Below are positions 6,163 through 10,110 of a DNA stretch of 10,110 bases, piece after piece (the first letter of the stretch is position 1; each line of letters begins with the position of its first letter). A model generated the notes under the pieces. That model was not told the DNA's origin. It saw only the letters and a list, made by a program, of their open reading frames with translations, and searched no databases. A program made the translations under genes and the position numbers. This stretch comes from Belnapia sp. (lineage in GTDB: Bacteria > Pseudomonadota > Alphaproteobacteria > Acetobacterales > Acetobacteraceae): contig JAQGIA010000338.1 in assembly GCA_028291445.1 (NCBI GenBank), positions 1 through 10,110 of the forward strand, read 5' to 3'.

Positions 6163-7137
6163 TCAGGCGAGCGTCGCGCCTTGTGCCTTCCAGAAGGCTT
6201 CTGCCGCCGGGTGCCAGGGCACGCCGGCCGCGGCGGTCTTCTGTCGCTCCATCGTGAAGCCGCGGCCTTCGGCATGCACCTGGGCGAGTTCGGCACGACC
6301 GGCCCAGGTGGCCTCGATGATCTGCTTCACCAGCGCATCCGGCATGGTGTCCAGCACCGCCAGGATATTGGCGACCGACATCTGGTTGTTGTCGGCGGTC
6401 TGGCCTGGATAGGTCCCGGCCGGGATGACCTCGGGGAAATAGACCGGGCCATATTTATCGGTGATCTTCGAAACGTATTCGGCATGATCCACCAGCCGCG
6501 CGGTGATGCCGGGCGAGGCGGCAAGGTCGGTCACCGCACTGGTCGGCACGCCGGAGACGAAGAAATAGGCGTCCAGCTTGCCGTCCTTGACGGCATTGGT
6601 GCTTTCGGCCGGAGACAGGCGCTCGCGGGCGCGGAAGTCCTTGTCCTTGTCGAGGCCGGCGGCCTCGATCAGGCGCAGCGCCATGACCTCGGTGGCCGAG
6701 CCGGGCGCACCGGTGGAGATGCGCTTGCCCTTCATGTCCGGCAGGCTGCGGATGCCGGTGGCGACGGTGGTCACCACCTGCATGCGGTTGGTATAAAGCA
6801 CCGCGATCGCCCGCACCTTCACCGGACGGCCGCGGAAGCGGTCCTCGCCGCGTACGGCGTCCACGCTGGCATCCACCTGGGAGAAGATCAGCCCGACCCG
6901 GTTGGCGCCGAGCAACTGGTTGTTGGCGACCGAGCCGCCGGTCACCTCCACCGTCGCGCTCATGCCCGGGATGGTACGCGAGAGGATATTCGCCAGGCCG
7001 CCGCCGAGCGGATAGTAGACGCCGCCCGTGGTGCCGGTGGCGATGGCGAGCTGGCTGGGCTGGGCGCCGGCGAGGCGCGGCGCAGCCAGGGACACGGCAC
7101 CCGCGATGAGCGCGGTGCGGCGATTGAAGCCGTTCAT
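6163..7137 (-). CDS. TAXI-family TRAP transporter solute-binding protein
   Basis: A 324-residue periplasmic substrate receptor. The leader has a twin arginine (FNRRTALIAG at residues 4-13), a hydrophobic stretch and an AGA|Q cleavage site near residue 25, suggesting Tat or Tat/Sec-ambiguous export. Family hallmarks are ATGTTGGVYYPLGGGLANIL at about 33-52, VEVTGGSVANNQLL, the SQVDASVDAV segment, and STGAPGSATEVMALRLIEAAG in the hinge region. TAXI proteins normally feed a fused DctQM-type membrane permease that takes up organic acids or amino acids such as glutamate, driven by an ion gradient. No TRAP permease gene lies beside it, so this is an orphan receptor here. The ATG is preceded by GGGAG at 9 nt. 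It is divergent from the CBS-BON gene across 144 bp and convergent with the PaiB-like gene. Confidence 0.92.
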   Translation of the reverse strand: MNGFNRRTALIAGAVSLAAPRLAGAQPSQLAIATGTTGGVYYPLGGGLANILSRTIPGMSATVEVTGGSVANNQLLGANRVGLIFSQVDASVDAVRGEDRFRGRPVKVRAIAVLYTNRMQVVTTVATGIRSLPDMKGKRISTGAPGSATEVMALRLIEAAGLDKDKDFRARERLSPAESTNAVKDGKLDAYFFVSGVPTSAVTDLAASPGITARLVDHAEYVSKITDKYGPVYFPEVIPAGTYPGQTADNNQMSVANILAVLDTMPDALVKQIIEATWAGRAELAQVHAEGRGFTMERQKTAAAGVPWHPAAEAFWKAQGATLA

Positions 7138-7281
7138 GGATGGATTCTCCCGGATAGAATTCGTGCCTCAGACATAGCCACGACCGGACTGCCGCGAAAG
7201 CCCGCATGCTTGCGCTGGATCAAGGCAGCGGAGCCGGCGCCGGCGCATCCTGTAAGCCCATCGCTTGAGGAGCAGGCCATC
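7138..7281. other. Divergent intergenic region between the TAXI and CBS-BON genes
   Basis: These 144 bp must hold the promoters for both flanking genes. I see no convincing -35/-10 pair in either direction. The one regular element is a perfect 12-bp palindrome, GCCGGCGCCGGC at 7233-7244. In DNA this GC-rich it could be chance, but its position 38 bp before the CBS-BON start would suit an operator. Confidence 0.35.
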
Positions 7282-7977
7282 ATGAGCAGCCTCACCGCCA
7301 CAGATCTGATGACCCCGGATGTCGTGACCGTGCCGCTGGAGACCCCGGTCGTGGCCGTCGCACGCTTGCTGTCGGAGCGGGGGATTTCCGCCGTGCCGGT
7401 CCTGGATGGCAAAGGCAGGCCCTGCGGCATCGTCACCGAGGCCGACCTGATCCGGCGCCTGGCCGGCGGGGCGGACCAGCCCGCGGGTTGGCTGCGCAGC
7501 CTCTTCGCCGATCCGGTCAGCCAGGCTGAACGCTATGCCCGGACCCATGGCCTGACCGCGGCCGATGTGATGACCGAAAGCCTGGTGACCGTCGCGCCGG
7601 CGACCACGGTCGCGGATATCGCCCATCTGCTCGAGGATAAGGGGATCCGCCGCGTACTGGTGCTGGAGGATGGGCGGCTGCGCGGCATCGTCAGCCGGGC
7701 CGACCTGCTGCGGGCCCTGGTCGCCCCACCACCCGCGGCCGAGGGCCTGTCGGACGACCGCATCCGCAGCGCGGTTCTGGCGGCGATGCGGAAGGAGCCC
7801 TGGGCGGATACCTTCTATTCCATGATCGAAGTGGCCAATGGCGTGGTCACCTTCCATGGCTTCTCCCGCAGCGAGGCGGTGAAGCGCGGTCTGCGCGTGC
7901 TGGCGGAGAACGTGCCTGGGGTAACGAAGGTGGTGGACGAGACCCAGCCGATGCCGGTTTATCTCTACGGCGCCTGA
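7282..7977 (+). CDS. Protein with two CBS domains and a C-terminal BON domain
   Basis: A 231-residue soluble protein. CBS 1 spans about residues 5-62 (TATDLMTPDVVTV through GIVTEADLIRRL) and CBS 2 about 91-147 (TAADVMTESLVTV through GIVSRADLLRAL). A linker of about 30 residues with WLRSLFADP separates them. A BON domain covers about 156-226 (SDDRIRSAVLAAM, VANGVVTFHGF, VPGVTKVVDE). By family, paired CBS domains form a Bateman module that binds adenine nucleotides, and BON domains often associate with membranes or partner proteins. This CBS-CBS-BON arrangement is common in alpha- and betaproteobacteria, usually as a stand-alone protein of undefined role (stress or energy sensing is inferred). 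The ATG follows GAGGAGCAGG with an about 10-nt spacing. It is convergent with the UMF1 transporter gene across 62 bp in which I see no terminator. Confidence 0.92.
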   Translation: MSSLTATDLMTPDVVTVPLETPVVAVARLLSERGISAVPVLDGKGRPCGIVTEADLIRRLAGGADQPAGWLRSLFADPVSQAERYARTHGLTAADVMTESLVTVAPATTVADIAHLLEDKGIRRVLVLEDGRLRGIVSRADLLRALVAPPPAAEGLSDDRIRSAVLAAMRKEPWADTFYSMIEVANGVVTFHGFSRSEAVKRGLRVLAENVPGVTKVVDETQPMPVYLYGA

Positions 7978-8039
7978 CGCCTGGATGGCGCGGCATACGG
8001 GCTTGGCGGAGCATGACCGGCGTGAGCGCAGGTCCTGGT

Positions 8040-9278
8040 CTAGGCCCTGACCCGGGCAAGGATGACGGCTCCCAGTGCCAGGAAGACCACCACCGTCGCC
8101 ATGCCGGCGCGCTGGCTGCCGGTGAGTTCCGTCACCAGCGCCAGGACCGCCGGCCCGAGGAAGCCGGTGACGCGGCCACTGAGCGCGAATAGCCCGAAAT
8201 GCGCCGCGACCTCGGCAGGCGGCGCGAGCCGGGCCATCAGCGTGCGGCTCGCCGCCTGGGCCGGGCCGATGAAGATGCCGAGGCCCAGTGCCAGGGCCCA
8301 GAAGGCCAGCTTGCCCTCCGCCACGAGCAGGCCGGAGCCCAGGATGATCAGCGCGACCAAGGCGACCATGATCGTTCGCTTGGAGCCGACCCGGTCCTCG
8401 ACGAGGCCGAAGCCGGCGGCGCCGAGCCCGGCGGTCAGGTTGAGGGCAATGCCGAAGAGCAGGATCTCCTCGAATCCCATGGCGAAGACGCCGGCGGCAT
8501 AGATGGCACCGAAGGCGAACAGGGTGTTCAGCCCATCGGTGTAGAATAGCCGGGCGATGAGGAAGCGTGCCATGACCGGGTTGCGCGGCAGGCCGCGAAG
8601 CACGCCGGCGATCTCGGCGAGGCCGGCACGGGCAGCAGCGAACCAGCCGGGCTTCGCGCCACCGGCATCCGGCAGCAACAACAGCACGGGCCAGGCGAAG
8701 ACGGCGACCCAGAGCGCGGTCAGCAGGGCGGTGGCGCGGACGTGCTCTGCGCTGCCGCGATCGAGGCCGAGCGGCGAGGGATCGGGCTGCACCAGCACCA
8801 CCAGCGCCATCACCAGGCAGACCAGCCCCCCGGCATAGCCGAGGCCCCAGGCCAGGCCGGAGACGCGGCCGATCTCGGCTGGCGCGGCGATCTGCGGCAG
8901 CAGGGAGTTGTAGAAGACGGTGCCGAGCTCGAAGGCCACGGTGGCGAGGCCGACACAGGCCAGCGCCCAAAGCGTGAAGGCAGGATCGGGCTTGGCGAAC
9001 CAGATTCCCGCGGTCGCCACCACCATGACGCCGGTGCAAAGCCCAAGCATGAGCCGCCGGCGCCCACCCGCATCGGCGACGGCGCCCAGCACCGGCGACA
9101 GCAGGGCGATGGCGAGGCCGGCCAGCGTCTGCATCCAGCCCCATTGCGCCTGGCCAGTGGCCGGGTCCGGCGCAATGGCCTTGGTGAAATAGGCGGCAAT
9201 GACGAAGGTGGAGACGACGGTGGGGAAGGCGCTGTTCGCCCAGTCATAAAGGGCCCAGGCCCAGGCCTTGCGGGTCAT
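8040..9278 (-). CDS. UMF1/Atg22-type MFS transporter
   Basis: A 412-residue, 12-TM inner-membrane transporter. The N-terminal block WALYDWANSAFPTVVSTFV (about residues 8-26) is characteristic of the UMF1 family, the bacterial relatives of the fungal vacuolar exporter Atg22. A motif-A-like loop, GAVADAGGRRR, follows TM2, and a second-half equivalent, GLVEDRVGSKR, follows TM8. Substrates of bacterial UMF1 proteins are poorly known; amino-acid export is an inference from Atg22. The start at 9278 is chosen because its ATG overlaps the TGA of the glycosylase gene by 4 bp (ATGA) and it opens directly before the family's conserved TM1. An in-frame ATG 18 codons upstream would add a Gly/Pro-rich leader and extend the overlap. 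It is the last gene of the minus-strand operon. Confidence 0.9.
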   Translation of the reverse strand: MTRKAWAWALYDWANSAFPTVVSTFVIAAYFTKAIAPDPATGQAQWGWMQTLAGLAIALLSPVLGAVADAGGRRRLMLGLCTGVMVVATAGIWFAKPDPAFTLWALACVGLATVAFELGTVFYNSLLPQIAAPAEIGRVSGLAWGLGYAGGLVCLVMALVVLVQPDPSPLGLDRGSAEHVRATALLTALWVAVFAWPVLLLLPDAGGAKPGWFAAARAGLAEIAGVLRGLPRNPVMARFLIARLFYTDGLNTLFAFGAIYAAGVFAMGFEEILLFGIALNLTAGLGAAGFGLVEDRVGSKRTIMVALVALIILGSGLLVAEGKLAFWALALGLGIFIGPAQAASRTLMARLAPPAEVAAHFGLFALSGRVTGFLGPAVLALVTELTGSQRAGMATVVVFLALGAVILARVRA

Positions 9279-9769
9279 GCCGCCATCCGGGCCAGGGTGG
9301 TCCCCAGGGCATGCCAGGGTGCCGGATCCCAACTGCGGCAGGCGAGGCCAGAGGTGGAGGGCAGCACGGCGACCGGCGGCGTGCCGGGATGGAGGCCGTA
9401 GGCCGGCGCCTTGACCCCGAGCCAGCGCGCTGCGGCCGCCTTGCCGTTGAAGGCCAGCAGCCGCGGCGCCACGGCCTGCAATCGGGCCGACAGTCCCGGC
9501 ACGTCATAGCCATCGGGCGGCAGCGTCGCATCGGCGCCGGATGCGGTCTTGCAGAGATCGGTCAGGCCGATGCCGAATTCCAATAGCGCCGGATATTCCC
9601 GGGGCTCGAGGCAGCGGGGGGTCAGCCCGATGCGATGCAGGATGTCCCAGAATTTGTTGCCCGGCCCAGCATAATAGGCGCCACGCGCGGCGGAGACGGC
9701 GCCCGCGGCGCTGCCGCAGATCACCAGCCGCAGGCCGGGGCGCAGCAGATCCGGCAGCACATGGTTCAT
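9275..9769 (-). CDS. mug: Mug/TDG-family mismatch-specific (uracil) DNA glycosylase, variant active site
   Basis: A 164-residue protein collinear with E. coli Mug (168 residues). The N-terminal PGLRLVICGSAAG aligns with PGLRVVFCGINPG, GPGNKFWDILHRIGLTPR (35-52) with HPANRFWKVIYQAGFTDR, and VLPSTSGL (135-142) with VLPNPSGL. By family it flips out and removes uracil or related bases from mismatched DNA. The odd point is motif 1, which reads GSAAG (19-23): the catalytic Asn of GINPG is Ala21 here, and motif 2 has Ser for Asn. A Deinococcus radiodurans MUG is known that uses an Asp elsewhere as the catalytic residue. Asp71, Asp80 and Asp86 are candidates here, so the protein may be active by another route. 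It is the middle gene of the operon, with ATGA overlaps at both ends. Confidence 0.87.
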   Translation of the reverse strand: MNHVLPDLLRPGLRLVICGSAAGAVSAARGAYYAGPGNKFWDILHRIGLTPRCLEPREYPALLEFGIGLTDLCKTASGADATLPPDGYDVPGLSARLQAVAPRLLAFNGKAAAARWLGVKAPAYGLHPGTPPVAVLPSTSGLACRSWDPAPWHALGTTLARMAA

Positions 9770-10110
9770 GCCAACGCCGCCAGCGCCCGGGTGGCGACGC
9801 CGATGGCCGGCAGGTCGCCCGCCAGCGCCGCATCCCGCGCCAGGGCTGCCACCGCCGCATCGGCAGGCGCCATGCCGCGCAGCCGAGCAGCGGCCAGCTT
9901 CGACTGGATGGCGCCGAGATCGGCGAGCAGCGCGGCCCGCGCCCGCGGACCGAAGGCGCCTGGCGCACGGGCGGCGATGGTTGCCAAGCGCAGCGCCTCG
10001 ATCTGGAAATCGGTGCCGACGGCGGCCCAGGTTGCCGCCGCCGCTTCGGGCGGGGTGCCGGTATCGGCGGCCAGCCGCAGGATGGCGGGCGCGGCAGCCA
10101 GCCGCGGGGC
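9766..10110 (-). CDS. C-terminal end of a probable NAD-specific glutamate dehydrogenase (large type), partial
   Basis: The last 114 codons of a gene that enters from the right edge with no stop in frame. The segment EAAAATWAAVGTDFQIEALRL, followed by an Ala/Arg-rich helical stretch with LLADLGAIQSKLAAARL, resembles the C-terminus of the 1500-1600-residue NAD-glutamate dehydrogenases (Bac_GDH family), which end in a helical domain with a similar 'A-x-x-W/Y-x-A-V-G-x-x-F-x-x-x-x-L' pattern. These enzymes oxidatively deaminate glutamate to 2-oxoglutarate in the cytoplasm. The catalytic domain lies outside the window, so the assignment rests on one weakly conserved region. Its TGA overlaps the ATG of the glycosylase gene by 4 bp, marking it as the upstream gene of the operon. 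Confidence 0.65.
   Translation of the reverse strand, partial: APRLAAAPAILRLAADTGTPPEAAAATWAAVGTDFQIEALRLATIAARAPGAFGPRARAALLADLGAIQSKLAAARLRGMAPADAAVAALARDAALAGDLPAIGVATRALAALA

Noticed and set aside
7978..8039. Terminator in the 62-bp gap between the convergent CBS-BON and UMF1 genes
   Set aside because: I looked for an inverted repeat followed by T-rich sequence on both strands and found only short matches (such as GACC/GGTC) and no T-run.
7168..9144. Very long minus-strand open frame (658 codons) across the CBS-BON gene, the intergenic gap and the UMF1 gene
   Set aside because: It crosses two well-supported genes in other frames or strands, is low-complexity Arg/Pro/Gly-rich and has no recognisable motif. 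It is a shadow frame.
9279..9332. 18-codon upstream extension of the UMF1 transporter
   Set aside because: It would add a Gly/Pro/Asp-rich leader before the conserved WALYDWANSAF opening. The ATG at 9278 gives the same 4-bp ATGA overlap seen at the other junction of the operon.
1..10110. Mobile element, CRISPR array, toxin-antitoxin or phage-defence system
   Set aside because: There is no transposase, integrase or nuclease gene, no regularly spaced repeats, no tRNA or att-like duplication, and no obvious compositional break. The K+ channel and the Mug variant are better explained as ordinary chromosomal genes.

Overview
The window is high-GC, densely packed DNA from a Gram-negative bacterium, most likely an alphaproteobacterium of the Acetobacteraceae type (Roseomonas-like). 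This placement is an inference from four things: the strong G/C preference at third codon positions, an orphan TAXI-type periplasmic binding protein with a twin-arginine leader, a potassium channel ending in a zinc ribbon, and a C-terminus that looks like the large NAD-dependent glutamate dehydrogenase. There are no rRNA or tRNA genes, CRISPR arrays, insertion sequences or phage genes. The window reads as chromosomal core or housekeeping sequence and not as a mobile island.

Layout, left to right. (1) The left edge holds the first 13 codons of a minus-strand exported protein that starts at TTG behind a strong Shine-Dalgarno. (2) A plus-strand pair follows: a 12-TM MFS transporter and, 5 bp later, a MaoC-type hot-dog hydratase. 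(3) A secreted alpha/beta-hydrolase on the minus strand has a stop codon that abuts the MaoC stop. (4) A 244-bp intergenic region carries direct repeats, two AT-rich -10-like boxes and two GC-rich near-palindromes, and leads into argG. (5) A plus-strand run follows: argG, then 2 bp later a voltage-sensor-type K+ channel with a zinc ribbon, a 66-residue disordered protein, and a PaiB-type FMN-binding protein. (6) On the minus strand is a TAXI solute-binding protein. It is divergent from (7), a plus-strand protein with two CBS domains and a BON domain. (8) From the right edge a minus-strand operon runs inwards: the C-terminus of a probable NAD-glutamate dehydrogenase, a Mug-family DNA glycosylase and a UMF1-type MFS transporter. 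Both of its junctions are 4-bp ATGA overlaps.

How the genes work together: only the right-hand three-gene operon, the MFS/MaoC pair and possibly argG/channel look co-transcribed. No single pathway links the window. I found no convincing new multi-gene system. The points most worth a second look are the Mug-like glycosylase lacking the usual catalytic asparagine, the K+ channel with its C-terminal four-cysteine ribbon, the repeat-rich argG leader, and a small hairpin that covers the ribosome-binding site of the 66-residue gene.
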